The notes beneath the pieces were generated by a model that was given only the letters and a program-made list of their open reading frames with translations, had not been told where the DNA came from and did no database searches. From Rubrolithibacter sp043763625 (lineage in GTDB: Bacteria > Bacteroidota > Bacteroidia > Sphingobacteriales > Sphingobacteriaceae), in the NCBI GenBank assembly GCA_043763625.1, contig JAYULL010000009.1, positions 8,852-72,851 on the forward strand: a stretch of 64,000 nucleotides of DNA, read 5' to 3'. The position numbers and the translations under genes are program-made. Positions 24,406-34,089 of the stretch are shown here, piece after piece. Position 1 is the stretch's first letter; each line of letters begins with the position of its first letter.

Positions 24406-25665
24406 CTAACCACGCTTCAATTCAAATATCGTAATTTCCGGAAGAACTCCTACTCGTCCGGGATAGCCTAAAAATCCGAAACCTTCATTAACATACAACT
24501 GTTGGTCTCCTTCGCGATAAAATCCTGCCCACTCCGGATAAACGTATTGTACCGGGCTCCACTGATAGTTTTCGGTGATCAGGCCAAACTGCATACCGTG
24601 AGTATGTCCGGCAAACATGCAATCTATTTTTGGGTAATTAGTCAAAACTTGAGCACGCCAATGTGAGGGATCGTGCGAAAGGAGTAAGTTTACAGGTAAC
24701 TCGTCTGTCCCTTTTACAGCCAAATCAAGCCGGCCATGTTTCGGGAAACGCCCTGCTCCCCAGTTTTCAACACCGATAATTCCTATTTCTTCACCGCCGA
24801 CTTTAAGCCGACGACTTTCGTTCATCAAAATATCGTAGCCCATTCTTTTATGAGTAGCAATAACTTGAGCTAAGTTTTTAGTTTTTTCGGGTGAAGATTC
24901 TTTGCCAAAGTAATAGTCGCCGTAATCATGATTTCCTAAAGTTGAAAATACACCGAGCGGAGCTTTTACCTTAGAAAAAATATCTTGATAGTCCCGCATT
25001 TCTGAGGCCAGATTGTTGACCAAATCTCCGGTGAAGAAAACAAAATCGGGCTTTTCGGCAAGCAGCATTTCTACACCGCCCGAAACCGCTTTTTTATTGT
25101 AAAAACTGCCGGAATGAATATCCGAAATTTGTCCCAGTTTTATCCCTTCAAAGGCTTTCGGCAGGTTTTTCAAGTAAAGCACTCGTCGTTTGAGCCGGTA
25201 ATCATAAGCACCGGAAACTATTCCCCAACTTAAAGAAGCAAACGGAATGGCAGCTATTGCAACTCCGGCTTTAATTAAAAACTCGGAACGAGGAATTTTA
25301 TCGCCTGAAGAAGAATCGGTTTCACTTTTAGACTTGTTACTTATTCTCGATTTTTTGGTGAGCCTAATAATTCCTCGCCTTAAATCGTCAATTAGCAAAA
25401 ACGGGAGAAAAAATAGCTTCGAAACGAATGTGATGAAAAACGCTACAAGAATTATTGCCCGAACCGTAAGCGTTACGTTAAAAAATATGCCGCAAAACAC
25501 ACCGGCAATAAGAAAGGCGCTGTATCCCCACCAAATCAGCTTAAAGTTTTTCTTCTTGCTTTCGCTCCAAGCAGGTTTTGTAGAGAGATAAGCCGTGTAG
25601 ATATACCAATCTACAACTAACAAAATAATGCTTATAACTATTAAGGGAATAATTCGACTCGACAT
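24406..25665 (-). CDS. Membrane-anchored metallophosphoesterase
   Basis: This 419-residue protein has about four N-terminal hydrophobic segments (residues 1-100 and near 130-150), then a calcineurin-like phosphoesterase domain. Its dinuclear-metal motifs are DIHSGSF, FTGDLVNN, LGNHDYGDY, LLSHDPSHW and GHTHGMQFG. It resembles the YkuE/YaeI type, some of which act on lipid-linked phosphates such as UDP-diacylglucosamine, but the substrate cannot be told here. The active site should face the periplasm or membrane surface. The gene is 21 bp downstream of the MoxR-like ATPase. Confidence 0.9.
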   Translation of the reverse strand: MSSRIIPLIVISIILLVVDWYIYTAYLSTKPAWSESKKKNFKLIWWGYSAFLIAGVFCGIFFNVTLTVRAIILVAFFITFVSKLFFLPFLLIDDLRRGIIRLTKKSRISNKSKSETDSSSGDKIPRSEFLIKAGVAIAAIPFASLSWGIVSGAYDYRLKRRVLYLKNLPKAFEGIKLGQISDIHSGSFYNKKAVSGGVEMLLAEKPDFVFFTGDLVNNLASEMRDYQDIFSKVKAPLGVFSTLGNHDYGDYYFGKESSPEKTKNLAQVIATHKRMGYDILMNESRRLKVGGEEIGIIGVENWGAGRFPKHGRLDLAVKGTDELPVNLLLSHDPSHWRAQVLTNYPKIDCMFAGHTHGMQFGLITENYQWSPVQYVYPEWAGFYREGDQQLYVNEGFGFLGYPGRVGVLPEITIFELKRG

Positions 25666-25686
25666 GAATGTATAGATTTCGGGCTC

Positions 25687-27201
25687 TTAATATTTGTTAC
25701 GGTCGTCGTCGTAATCTTCATCCTCTTCGTCGCCAAACTCATTACTGAACAAACTGCCGAACATGTCTTTAAAAGCAAATCCGTTATCTAAATAAGACTT
25801 GCTTAATTGCGAAAATTCTGCCAAGCCGTGCAGCAAAAACTCCATCAAAAGCAACTGTTGATTTTCGCTTAACCGCGGGTGAAAGTGTTTAACCGTGGCC
25901 CGAAGTCCGGGAACTAGATTTAGAGTTGTTTTGTATTGGGTGTTTGTTAAATCGTCGCTTATGTTTGTGGTATTGCCGGAAGCAAACCAACTCGTTATTT
26001 CATTATAAGGATTAGAGCCCTTGGCTTTTTTTTGTTTTTCAGGGTCAGGAAAGTATTGACTCATTAAGGTTTTGATAGATTTACCCACTAATATGTTCGC
26101 TACTTTTGCCGGACCTTCTTGTTCGCCTTCGTAAACCAATTCTATTTTGCCGGTTATTGCCGGAATTACTCCCAGGAAATCAGAAATGCGCACAAAGGTT
26201 GATTTTTCATCATTTATCAATATCCGTCTTTCGGCATTACTAATTAAGTTTTCGTAGGCTGAGATAGTAAGCCTTGCAGATACTCCCGACTTTTTATCAA
26301 TATATTCAGAATTACGAGCTTCAAAAGCAATTTGCTCAATCAGGTCTTTTACAAGTCCGTCGGCCTCAATACGTTCAACTTGTTCTTCCGTAAGCTTTGC
26401 TTCTTGTTGGGTTATTTTCCTTGAAATCTCTACGCTTCGCGGATAATGAGTTAAAATTTGGCTCTCGATACGATCTTTAAGCGGAGTTACTATTGAACCT
26501 CGGTTGGTGTAATCTTCCGGATTTGCAGTAAACACAAACTGGATATCGAGCGGCAACCGGAGTTTAAAACCTCGAATTTGAATATCCTTTTCCTGTAAAA
26601 TATTAAAAAGCGCTACTTGGATTCTTGCTTGCAAATCCGGCAATTCGTTAATCACAAAAATTCCGCGATGAGCACGAGGAATCAGGCCGAAGTGAATTAC
26701 TCGCTCATCCGAGTAAGTCAGTTTTAAGGTCGCAGCTTTTATCGGATCAACATCACCGATTAAATCCGCTACAGTAACATCAGGGGTTGCAAGCTTTTCA
26801 GTGTATCGTTCAGAACGGTGAAGCCATGCAATCGGTGTTTGATCTTTCTTCTCTGCCAACGTAGTTAGAGCAAACCGGGAAATGGGATTAAACGGATCGT
26901 CATACACTTCCGAGCCTTCTACGTAGGGCACATACTCGTCTAACAAATTAATCATCAACCGAGCTATACGCGTTTTTGCCTGTCCGCGTAAGCCTAATAA
27001 CAGAATATTGTGTTTGGATAAAATTGCTGTTTGAAGATCGGGAATAACGGTGTCTTCATAACCGATAATCCCTTCAAATCCGGCATCCTTACTTTTAAGC
27101 TGCTTAATCAAATTGGCTCTCAGCTCTTCTTTAACGCCTCGGCTCTTATATCCTGATGCTTTTAGTGCACCAAATGTTTTTATGCTTGTAATATCGTTCA
27201 T
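25687..27201 (-). CDS. MoxR/BchI-like AAA+ ATPase
   Basis: This 504-residue protein belongs to the AAA+ group related to magnesium-chelatase subunit I and MoxR. Walker A is GLRGQAKTR near residue 70. The Walker B strand reads GIFVINELPDL, with Asn in place of the usual Asp before the catalytic Glu. An arginine-rich sensor region follows (GSIVTPLKDRIESQI). The extreme C-terminus is very acidic (EFGDEEDEDYDDD). It sits just downstream of a VWA-domain gene on the same strand. MoxR-VWA pairs act as chaperone-like machines for metal or complex assembly. There are no chlorophyll or cobalamin genes nearby, so a general MoxR role is more likely than true chelatase. Confidence 0.88.
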   Translation of the reverse strand: MNDITSIKTFGALKASGYKSRGVKEELRANLIKQLKSKDAGFEGIIGYEDTVIPDLQTAILSKHNILLLGLRGQAKTRIARLMINLLDEYVPYVEGSEVYDDPFNPISRFALTTLAEKKDQTPIAWLHRSERYTEKLATPDVTVADLIGDVDPIKAATLKLTYSDERVIHFGLIPRAHRGIFVINELPDLQARIQVALFNILQEKDIQIRGFKLRLPLDIQFVFTANPEDYTNRGSIVTPLKDRIESQILTHYPRSVEISRKITQQEAKLTEEQVERIEADGLVKDLIEQIAFEARNSEYIDKKSGVSARLTISAYENLISNAERRILINDEKSTFVRISDFLGVIPAITGKIELVYEGEQEGPAKVANILVGKSIKTLMSQYFPDPEKQKKAKGSNPYNEITSWFASGNTTNISDDLTNTQYKTTLNLVPGLRATVKHFHPRLSENQQLLLMEFLLHGLAEFSQLSKSYLDNGFAFKDMFGSLFSNEFGDEEDEDYDDDRNKY

Positions 27202-27281
27202 GTGTGTTTTTTAGTTGCTTAGCCATTAGGGATTAGTCATTTGTAACAGCGTACTATTTCCTAATGACGCTTGACTACTTC

Positions 27282-28382
27282 CTAACGTACGGTCCTTCTC
27301 CGGTTGCGAATGTAATCTTCAAAAATATATTCTCCCAAGCCCTTAAGCGAGCTGTAGAAAGCTTTACCGCCGTTTATTTCGGTGAACTTCCTTACAAATT
27401 GCTGTAGATACGGGTCGCGGGCAATCATAAAAGTAGTTATCGGGATATGGAGGCGTTTGCATTGAGCGGCCATATTCAGCGTTTTGTTAACCACTTTCCT
27501 ATCGAGGCCGATACTGTTTTTATAATACTTTGCCCCTTCTTTCAAGCATGTCGGCTTTCCGTCGGTGATCATGAAGATTTGTTTATTGTGCGTCTTTCTC
27601 CTTCTGAGAATATCGGTTGCCAGCTCTAATCCGGCGTACGTATTTGTGTGATACGGCCCTACTTGCAAATACGGCAAATCTTTTAAGGTAATGGGCCAGG
27701 CGTCGTTACCGAAAACTACAATATCTAAAGTGTCTTTAGGATATTTAGTTTTAATAAGTTCTGATAATGCCATCGCTACTTTTTTTGCCGGAGTGATTCG
27801 ATCTTCGCCGTAGAGAATCATGGAGTGCGAAATATCAATCATTAACACAGTTGAGGTAAGCGTTTTAAAATCTTTCTCTTCAACTTCCAAATCACGCTCC
27901 GTCATAGTAAAATCCGCGATCCCGTGATTTATTTGGGCGTTATGAATAGAAGCCGTCATGTCGATTTGATCTAAAGCATCCCCGAATTCATATTCTCGCC
28001 GGTCGGCGTTCTTTTCCTCGCCTTGCCCGGATCGGTTTGTATTATGATGTCCCTTGCCGGATTTTTTCAGTTTCCCGAAGATTTCCTCTAAAGCGGATTT
28101 CCGGATGCTTTGCTCGGTTTTGCCGGTTATATTAAATCCCCCATTATTATTTTGATCGTCGTCGATATAGCCTTGCTTTTTCAAGTCTTCAATAAAGTCG
28201 CCCATGCCGTACTCATCATTCGTTAACTTGTATTGCTTATCGAGCTCGTTCATCCAAGTCAATGCTTCATTGGCATCGCCTGAGGTATAATTCAGCAATT
28301 CCATAAACAACTTTAATAATTCATCAAAGCCGCCTTTTTGAATTTGCTCCGGCCTGAACTCAGAAAATATAAACCCTCGCAT
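27282..28382 (-). CDS. VWA-domain partner of the MoxR-like ATPase
   Basis: This 366-residue protein has a C-terminal von Willebrand factor A domain with a complete MIDAS: DISHS (DxSxS), Thr in NTYAGLE, and MITDGKPT. The N-terminal 150 residues are charged and contain a Gly/Asn/Lys-rich linker (about 75-130). There is no signal peptide, so it acts in the cytoplasm. It precedes the ATPase gene by 80 bp, and the two most likely form one complex in which the ATPase remodels a target held by the VWA protein. The target is unknown. Confidence 0.87.
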   Translation of the reverse strand: MRGFIFSEFRPEQIQKGGFDELLKLFMELLNYTSGDANEALTWMNELDKQYKLTNDEYGMGDFIEDLKKQGYIDDDQNNNGGFNITGKTEQSIRKSALEEIFGKLKKSGKGHHNTNRSGQGEEKNADRREYEFGDALDQIDMTASIHNAQINHGIADFTMTERDLEVEEKDFKTLTSTVLMIDISHSMILYGEDRITPAKKVAMALSELIKTKYPKDTLDIVVFGNDAWPITLKDLPYLQVGPYHTNTYAGLELATDILRRRKTHNKQIFMITDGKPTCLKEGAKYYKNSIGLDRKVVNKTLNMAAQCKRLHIPITTFMIARDPYLQQFVRKFTEINGGKAFYSSLKGLGEYIFEDYIRNRRRTVR

Positions 28383-28721
28383 AATTAGCCTTTCATTTTA
28401 CAACGAACATCCGAAGTTAAAAGTTTGCACTGCAAAGAATGTTATGAAGGTGTAAATTAAGTTAAAGGTGGGAAGGTTAAGAAGTTTAGGAGGCCGAGGT
28501 TTAGTTAAAGATGGCGAATTGCAGACAATATCATCGGAATTATCGCTTTTGCTCCAGTCATCCCAAGAGCAGCCGCTGATCTCTTTCAAACGGCACTATC
28601 CCGGCTGAAATAAGTTTTACTGATTTTCGACTTACTCGTTAACAGCTTTTATAGCGTTATAGTAGTCTTTCTTTGCGAAATATCTATCGCGTTTTATCTT
28701 AATTTCGAAAATAATAAATTA
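28383..28721. other. 339-bp intergenic region
   Basis: It lies between the PfkB stop and the VWA start on the same strand. It contains a purine-rich low-complexity stretch at about 28440-28510 (repeats around AAGGTTAAG and GTTTAGG). I see no convincing ORF, tRNA, terminator or promoter. It should carry the promoter of the VWA/ATPase run. Confidence 0.5.
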
Positions 28722-29603
28722 TTATCTTAAAATTAAATCATTCACATTCTTAATTGTATAATCCGGATTGGCACCGGCCTTAGAAGCAACCAAAGCACCT
28801 GCCGCACAAGCAAGTTTTATCGTTTTTTCTACAGGTTCTTTGTCTAATAACCCTTTAATAAAAGTCGCTAAAAAGGCGTCTCCGGCACCAACAGTGTCCG
28901 CAACTTCTACTTCGTAGCCGAAGTGTTTGTAAAGTTTATTATTCGAAAAAACCAATGCGCCTCGCTCACCTAAAGTAACACATACGGTATTCATTTTAAA
29001 CTTTTTGGCTACCGCTATTATTTGTTCATCCTCAGTTTTTCCGGCAAGAGCATACTGTTTACATAAATACTCGAGCTCATGCTCGTTAAGTTTTAAAAAG
29101 TCTGTTTTTGCGATAAGTTGCTCCAAAATTTCAGAAGTAAAATGCGGCGGCCGAAGGTTCATGTCAAATACTCTAAACTTGGCTTCATCAATCAGCCGCA
29201 ACAAAGTTTTGCGACTTGTTTCGCTCCGGCAAGCCAAACTTCCGAAAACAAAAGCTTCCGCTTGTTTTACTTCGGCAATTGCCCTTTCTTCCAACTGTAT
29301 TTCATCCCAAGCAACAGGGGCAACAATAGTATAAGTTGCTTGATTGGCGGCATCGAGGTGAACCTGCACCGTTCCGGTAGGCAACGAGCCATGGGTTTGT
29401 AGTAGAGATGTATCTGAATGCTGATTTCGAATGAATTCGAGTATATCTTTCCCGTCTTCATCTCCTCCAACTGCACTGATTAATTTACTTTCAAAACCCT
29501 GCTTTTTTAAATGTAGGGCAACATTAAGAGGCGCTCCCCCAATTTGTTTCTCGTTAGGGAAACAATCCCATAAAACCTCGCCGAAGCATATTACTTTTTG
29601 CAT
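28722..29603 (-). CDS. PfkB-family sugar kinase, fructokinase-like
   Basis: The enzyme phosphorylates a sugar with ATP. The 293-residue protein (from ATG 29603; ATG 29621 is also possible) opens with VICFGEVLWDCFPNEKQIGG, which has the GE and GGAPLN sugar-binding signature of bacterial fructokinases. The C-terminal PfkB motif is VADTVGAGDAFLATFI, containing the catalytic Asp in GAGD. A CVTLGERGALVF strand precedes it. A GH32-like hydrolase is encoded 3 kb upstream on the same strand, which fits use of fructose from fructans or sucrose. The family is sure; fructose as substrate is probable. Confidence 0.87.
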   Translation of the reverse strand: MQKVICFGEVLWDCFPNEKQIGGAPLNVALHLKKQGFESKLISAVGGDEDGKDILEFIRNQHSDTSLLQTHGSLPTGTVQVHLDAANQATYTIVAPVAWDEIQLEERAIAEVKQAEAFVFGSLACRSETSRKTLLRLIDEAKFRVFDMNLRPPHFTSEILEQLIAKTDFLKLNEHELEYLCKQYALAGKTEDEQIIAVAKKFKMNTVCVTLGERGALVFSNNKLYKHFGYEVEVADTVGAGDAFLATFIKGLLDKEPVEKTIKLACAAGALVASKAGANPDYTIKNVNDLILR

Positions 29604-29677
29604 AGTGGTTTGTTTTGTCATTCAAATGAAGTGAAAAATATCCTCTCCGGGATCGGCGGATTAAGATGTCGAGCTTT

Positions 29678-30559
29678 TTAAACCGGCTCGCTTTTTAATA
29701 AGGCATTTTGAGCTCTCTTTATAGCTAATTCCTCTTTCCACCCCATATAACGCTTACTGAAGTTTTGTTTCATGATATCGTCAAACTTCCGTTGAATAGT
29801 TAAGTTGTACAGACTTCTTGCTTTAACGGCCCAAGAACTATCCCACGCTCTGAGTGAAATTGAAAAGGATCCGTCGAGATATTTCATCCAGTGCCACATC
29901 CCGGTAGGCATAAATAAAGTGTCACCATGCTCTAATACGGTTTCGTAACCTTCAATGCCGTTCAGTGCAGGAAACTTCTCGAAATCAGGATTTGAAATAT
30001 CAAAATCCTCCAAAGCATAGGTTGCAAAAGGCAGGCAGTATAATCGCTCTTTCCATTTATTGTCAAACAAAATGATATGTTTTCTGCCGTGAAAGTGGGT
30101 ATGAAAAATATGAGCTAAATCTATGTCGTAATGCAAAAAAGTAGAGGATCCTTCCCCTCCGAAAAACATACCCGGAAACTTATCTAAAAAACCTCCTGTC
30201 AACTCTTTCGGAGCCACATAGTCTTCAAGTAGTTTAGAGGCGTGTTTTATAGGATCAAAAAAGAAAATTCTTAGATCGGTAGGTTCTCGGCGAATCAAAT
30301 CAATATAATCTGCAAACTTCATTTCGGTAGTTGCGGTATTAAGCGGTTTTGAAGGATCTGCTTTAGAGCTGTTGTAAATCGGAACGGTTTTATCTCCAAC
30401 TACTTCCTGCAAATATTCAAAGGTCCATTTTTTAAAAGCCGGCCAGTTCCTTGCATAGTTGCGAATTACAAGTGCTTTCCGAGGTTTCAGATAATTATTT
30501 AGAAATTCTTCGCGGCTAATTTCGTCAACAACATCTATCGGGCTTAGCTTTATTGCCAT
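29678..30559 (-). CDS. JmjC/cupin-8-like oxygenase-family protein
   Basis: This 293-residue protein has the cupin-like fold of the JmjC/FIH group of Fe(II)/2-oxoglutarate hydroxylases. The iron site is probably HYDIDLAH (HxD) with the distal His in TGMWHWMKYLDGS. A 2-oxoglutarate-binding Lys may be in GRKHIILF. Related proteins hydroxylate residues of proteins or tRNA. There is no signal peptide. A long helix closes the C-terminus (KRAQNALLK). The gene sits alone between fasciclin and PfkB. Substrate unknown. Confidence 0.82.
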   Translation of the reverse strand: MAIKLSPIDVVDEISREEFLNNYLKPRKALVIRNYARNWPAFKKWTFEYLQEVVGDKTVPIYNSSKADPSKPLNTATTEMKFADYIDLIRREPTDLRIFFFDPIKHASKLLEDYVAPKELTGGFLDKFPGMFFGGEGSSTFLHYDIDLAHIFHTHFHGRKHIILFDNKWKERLYCLPFATYALEDFDISNPDFEKFPALNGIEGYETVLEHGDTLFMPTGMWHWMKYLDGSFSISLRAWDSSWAVKARSLYNLTIQRKFDDIMKQNFSKRYMGWKEELAIKRAQNALLKSEPV

Positions 30560-30662
30560 ATAAAAAGCGATTTAGGGTAAGCAAAAATATAGAATTCTAT
30601 TTTCATTACTCAAGAGAAAGTTAATGATATATTATTGACGAAATGAGACCTTGAAATGTTAC

Positions 30663-30695
30663 AAAAAAAGCCCTGCACTATTTCTAATGCAAGGC
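30663..30695 (-). terminator. Terminator of the fasciclin gene
   Basis: On the minus strand GCCTTGCA pairs with TGCAGGGC (two G-T pairs) around a 10-nt loop and is followed by seven T. It lies 29 bp past the fasciclin stop codon. Confidence 0.8.
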
Positions 30696-30723
30696 CAATC
30701 TACCTAAATATTAACTCTATTTT

Positions 30724-31278
30724 TTACGATTTGGGAGTTACAACATGATCAATTACATGAATTACTCCGTTACTTTGAAACACATCGGCAATTGTAACTT
30801 TCGCCGTGTTTCCATTTTCGTCTTTCAAAAACACCTCACCACCTTTAATCATGAACCAAAGTTTTCCACCACTTACAGTTGCCATTTCGGCTGTTCCGTT
30901 ACCTTTTTTAATCGCTTTCATCACATCTGACGCACTAAATTTACCGGCAAGCACATGGTACGTTAAAATTTTTGCAAGTGTTGATTTGTTTTCCGGCTTA
31001 ACCAGTGTTTCAACTGTTCCGGCAGGAAGTAAGGCAAAGGCATCATTAGTTGGAGCAAAAACTGTAAACGGGCCTTTAGTTTTTAAAGTTTCTACCAAAC
31101 CGGCGGCTCTAACGGCAGCAACAAGTGTTGTGTGATCTTTAGAATTTACTGCATTATCAACTATATCTTTTGTAGGATACATTTCTGCCCCGCCAACCAT
31201 TTTAGTTTTTTGAGCATAACTTTGAGTACTTATTGCAATAGCTGCTACTGCAAACATCGTCTTGAAAATCTTCTTCAT
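30724..31278 (-). CDS. Secreted fasciclin (FAS1) domain protein
   Basis: This 184-residue protein is a signal peptide (ending near QSYAQ) plus one FAS1 domain. The two FAS1 signatures are clear: GPFTVFAPTNDAFALLPAGT and the closing NGVIHVIDHVVTP, with LTYHVLAGK between. FAS1 proteins act in adhesion or as secreted structural proteins in bacteria. It has a good terminator after it, so it is probably a strongly expressed single gene. An inverted repeat (TTCAGTT/AACTGAA, 31291-31310) lies in its leader, of unknown role. Confidence 0.93.
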   Translation of the reverse strand: MKKIFKTMFAVAAIAISTQSYAQKTKMVGGAEMYPTKDIVDNAVNSKDHTTLVAAVRAAGLVETLKTKGPFTVFAPTNDAFALLPAGTVETLVKPENKSTLAKILTYHVLAGKFSASDVMKAIKKGNGTAEMATVSGGKLWFMIKGGEVFLKDENGNTAKVTIADVFQSNGVIHVIDHVVTPKS

Positions 31279-31359
31279 GTTTTTATTTTATTCAGTTTTT
31301 GTTAACTGAAGGGATTTACGAGAAGACGACCAATCCGGTTTTTTTTAAGAGAGATAATA

Positions 31360-32496
31360 TTAAGAACCCTCTTCTAAAAACAATTCTCCGGCAATATGGT
31401 CAGCAAAAAGCTTCCCGTGGCGGGTTAATACCACGCTGTTTTCTTTTTGAGTGATAGAGTTGTTTGCGATAAACGGAATTAAGCTTTTTTCAATTTCCGA
31501 TTTGTAATCCGGGCCGAAATCGTTCTTTATTTTATTTAAATCCATTCCCCACATGGTTCGCAGAGAAGTCATAATGTACTCGTTTACCCGATCAGTAAGC
31601 GTTAATTCTTCTATTTCTGCCGGCACTTGAGCGTTTGAAAGAGACTCAATATATCGACCGTTGTCGGCAACGTTCCATTGCCGAGTTTCGCCGTTAAAAG
31701 AATGCGCAGACGGACCAACTCCCAAATAGGGAATACCGTTCCAATAATTAGAGTTATGTTTTGAGTAACGGCCGGGTTTTGCGAAGTTCGAAATTTCATA
31801 ATGTTCAAATCCGGCATCTTCAAGCTTCTCCATTAAAATAACAAACTGATCGGCACTTTGAGCATCGCTCATTATTGCTTGCTTTCCTCTTTTGATAAAA
31901 GATGCTAAGGCGGTTTTTGGCTCTACCGTTATAGAATATGACGAAATATGCGGAACATCAAGCTGTAGAGCGATTATAATATTAGAAACCCATTTTTGAT
32001 TAGTAAGTAATGGGAAACCGTAGATAAGATCAAGCGTAATATTTTCAAAGCCGGCATCCTGTACTCGCTTTATAGAAGTTTCTGCTTCTATCGCATTATG
32101 CGGCCGATTCATCCAAATTAAATCTTCATCAAAAAAAGATTGCGTACCGATACTGAAACGGTTGATAGGAGTGTTTCTCAACTCTTTTACTTTTTTTGAA
32201 TTAAGATCATCCGGGTTGGCTTCTAACGTAATTTCCGCGTCGGATGAAACCGAAAAAATGCCGGTAATATGATTTAGAATTCTTTCGATCTCCGCCGCTT
32301 CTAAAACCGAAGGCGTGCCGCCGCCAAAATAAATGGTTTCTACCGTTTGATTTTGGAGGTATATTTTTCTTAAAGATATTTCTTGAAGAATAGCCTCAAT
32401 CATTTCCTCTTTATACTTTAACGACGTGCTAAAATGAAAATCGCAGTAATGACAAGCTCGCTTGCAAAAGGGGATGTGAAGGTAAATTCCGGCCAT
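31360..32496 (-). CDS. hemW: HemW, radical SAM haem chaperone
   Basis: This 378-residue protein is HemW, a relative of coproporphyrinogen III dehydrogenase HemN that binds and delivers haem. The radical-SAM cysteines are C11, C15 and C18 in CKRACHYCDF. The residue two after the last Cys is Phe rather than the Cys of HemN, which favours HemW. The YFGGGTPS and GVGPSAHSF segments are diagnostic. Because a haem-rich respiratory operon is in the same window, delivery of haem to such enzymes is plausible but not shown by linkage. It begins 19 bp after the GH32-like stop. Confidence 0.93.
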   Translation of the reverse strand: MAGIYLHIPFCKRACHYCDFHFSTSLKYKEEMIEAILQEISLRKIYLQNQTVETIYFGGGTPSVLEAAEIERILNHITGIFSVSSDAEITLEANPDDLNSKKVKELRNTPINRFSIGTQSFFDEDLIWMNRPHNAIEAETSIKRVQDAGFENITLDLIYGFPLLTNQKWVSNIIIALQLDVPHISSYSITVEPKTALASFIKRGKQAIMSDAQSADQFVILMEKLEDAGFEHYEISNFAKPGRYSKHNSNYWNGIPYLGVGPSAHSFNGETRQWNVADNGRYIESLSNAQVPAEIEELTLTDRVNEYIMTSLRTMWGMDLNKIKNDFGPDYKSEIEKSLIPFIANNSITQKENSVVLTRHGKLFADHIAGELFLEEGS

Positions 32497-32515
32497 GATT
32501 TGATTACGCGATCAG

Positions 32516-33997
32516 TTATTTATTTTCGGCAAGCGGACTCACACTTATAGATTTAAATTTAACCTTGCCGTGTTTAGCATAGAACCAAAGAAAATCACCT
32601 ATTTGTTCGGGGAGGCGATTTACGATGCAGCGTCTGTTATCGATGCATACATCAATAATATCGTCTTTCAATATAATATCTACCTTAATAGTTTTATCTA
32701 GGCCTTTAACCGCTTTTATATCAGTATTTGCCAAGGAAACGATTTGTGTATTCGCTGAAAAATTCAGCCGATATCCTCCTTCTGCCTTTTCATCGGAACG
32801 GAGATATAATCCATATTCTTCTGTTACACCTTCCGGTTCTATCTCTAAAGTTACTCTTGAATTTAAAGGTATTCCGGATGAATGTGCGGCGCCCACACCG
32901 TTTGGAGCATCTACTTGTAAATTTTTGTCATTAGTTATTGTACTGTATGAACCCGGGATAACTTCTACCTTTAGTTGAGCTCCCGTTTCCGGTATCATTT
33001 CTTTCGGGAATTTGGAACTGAGCGTTCCGTCCGGTTCTTGTGAGATCTCGCGGAAAATCGAGTTACCCCCAAATCGTTCGTTTCCGTTGTCTTTATTGTC
33101 ATTTCTTGACGGAATCCAGGCTGCCGCAATCCGCCTATTATCCCTAAACTCGGCAGTTTTTACAACATTGGACCAAGACTCATTTAAAGTTTGATGTTGA
33201 GGCTCTTGCCAAGGGCCGTACGCATTCTTCGACTTCACATAATACGTGTCGCCGTTATCGCTGTAAACTAAATAATACCAACCGTTCCATAAAAAATAAT
33301 CAGGGCATTCCGGTACCGATGTTTGTCCGGTTAATACCGGTTCTTGCACGGTCCATTTCTTTAAATCTTTTGAAGTTAGATGTACCAAGCATCCGCCGGC
33401 ACGTTTTAATTCAGAATTCTCCTTCCAACTCGATACAAACAAATGAAATTCACCGGTCTTTTCATCAACAAATACTTTCGGGTCCCTAAAATCTCTTTTG
33501 CTATATCCGGGGGCCGAAGTGTAAAAGGGATTTGGTTTTTGTTTCTTGAAACTAACTCCATCCGGGCTTACGGCATAGCTAAGTTGCTCGTTTACCTCGC
33601 CCTCTTTATCAACCAGACGGGTGGCATAAAATGCATAGTACTTGTTCTTATAAAACACCACTGAGCCGGTACAAATAGACTTCTCCCATTCTTCGTTGAT
33701 ATCCAAAACTAAAGGGTATTGCTTCCACGTTTTCAAATCGCTGCTTGTACTTAGCGCCCACTGGTGCCCGCCCAGTCCTTTTAAACCGGCATGATGTGCA
33801 GAATCCAGAAGCCAATAGTAATAATAGGTTCCGTCTTTAGAAAAAGGGATGCAATCCCCAACGAACAAATCGCCCTTCGCCTTCCAATACTGTAGATTCC
33901 CGGTTGATTGAATAGAAGCATCGTATTTAACACCCTGTTGAGCATACGTTAAAAAACAGACAGGTATTAAGCCGATAACTATTAATAATTTTTTCAT
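32516..33997 (-). CDS. Secreted GH32-like glycoside hydrolase
   Basis: This 493-residue protein has a signal peptide (ending near LTYAQ) and a five-bladed propeller followed by a C-terminal beta-sandwich (about 340-490). GH32 motifs visible are FRDPKVF (RDP) and PECPDYFLW (acid/base Glu in EC). The usual NDPNG nucleophile region is VGDCIPFSKDG, which keeps the Asp. Family 32 enzymes cleave fructose-ending sugars such as sucrose, levan or inulin. A fructokinase-like gene is 2.9 kb downstream, which supports this, but no SusC/SusD pair is nearby. An inverted repeat (CCAAAG/CTTTGG, 34069-34086) and a TATCTTTG element lie upstream. Confidence 0.85.
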   Translation of the reverse strand: MKKLLIVIGLIPVCFLTYAQQGVKYDASIQSTGNLQYWKAKGDLFVGDCIPFSKDGTYYYYWLLDSAHHAGLKGLGGHQWALSTSSDLKTWKQYPLVLDINEEWEKSICTGSVVFYKNKYYAFYATRLVDKEGEVNEQLSYAVSPDGVSFKKQKPNPFYTSAPGYSKRDFRDPKVFVDEKTGEFHLFVSSWKENSELKRAGGCLVHLTSKDLKKWTVQEPVLTGQTSVPECPDYFLWNGWYYLVYSDNGDTYYVKSKNAYGPWQEPQHQTLNESWSNVVKTAEFRDNRRIAAAWIPSRNDNKDNGNERFGGNSIFREISQEPDGTLSSKFPKEMIPETGAQLKVEVIPGSYSTITNDKNLQVDAPNGVGAAHSSGIPLNSRVTLEIEPEGVTEEYGLYLRSDEKAEGGYRLNFSANTQIVSLANTDIKAVKGLDKTIKVDIILKDDIIDVCIDNRRCIVNRLPEQIGDFLWFYAKHGKVKFKSISVSPLAENK

Positions 33998-34089
33998 TAG
34001 GGTTTATAATGATTGCTAAATCAAAATATTTACTAATCCTTGGTCTTTCGCAAGAATCCCTGTATTTTCCAAAGATTTGCCTTTGGTTT

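Noticed and set aside
27202..27281. ATTAG/TAATGAC-like words between VWA and ATPase genes as an attachment site
   Set aside because: They are imperfect low-complexity sequence with no integrase or matching second copy in the window.
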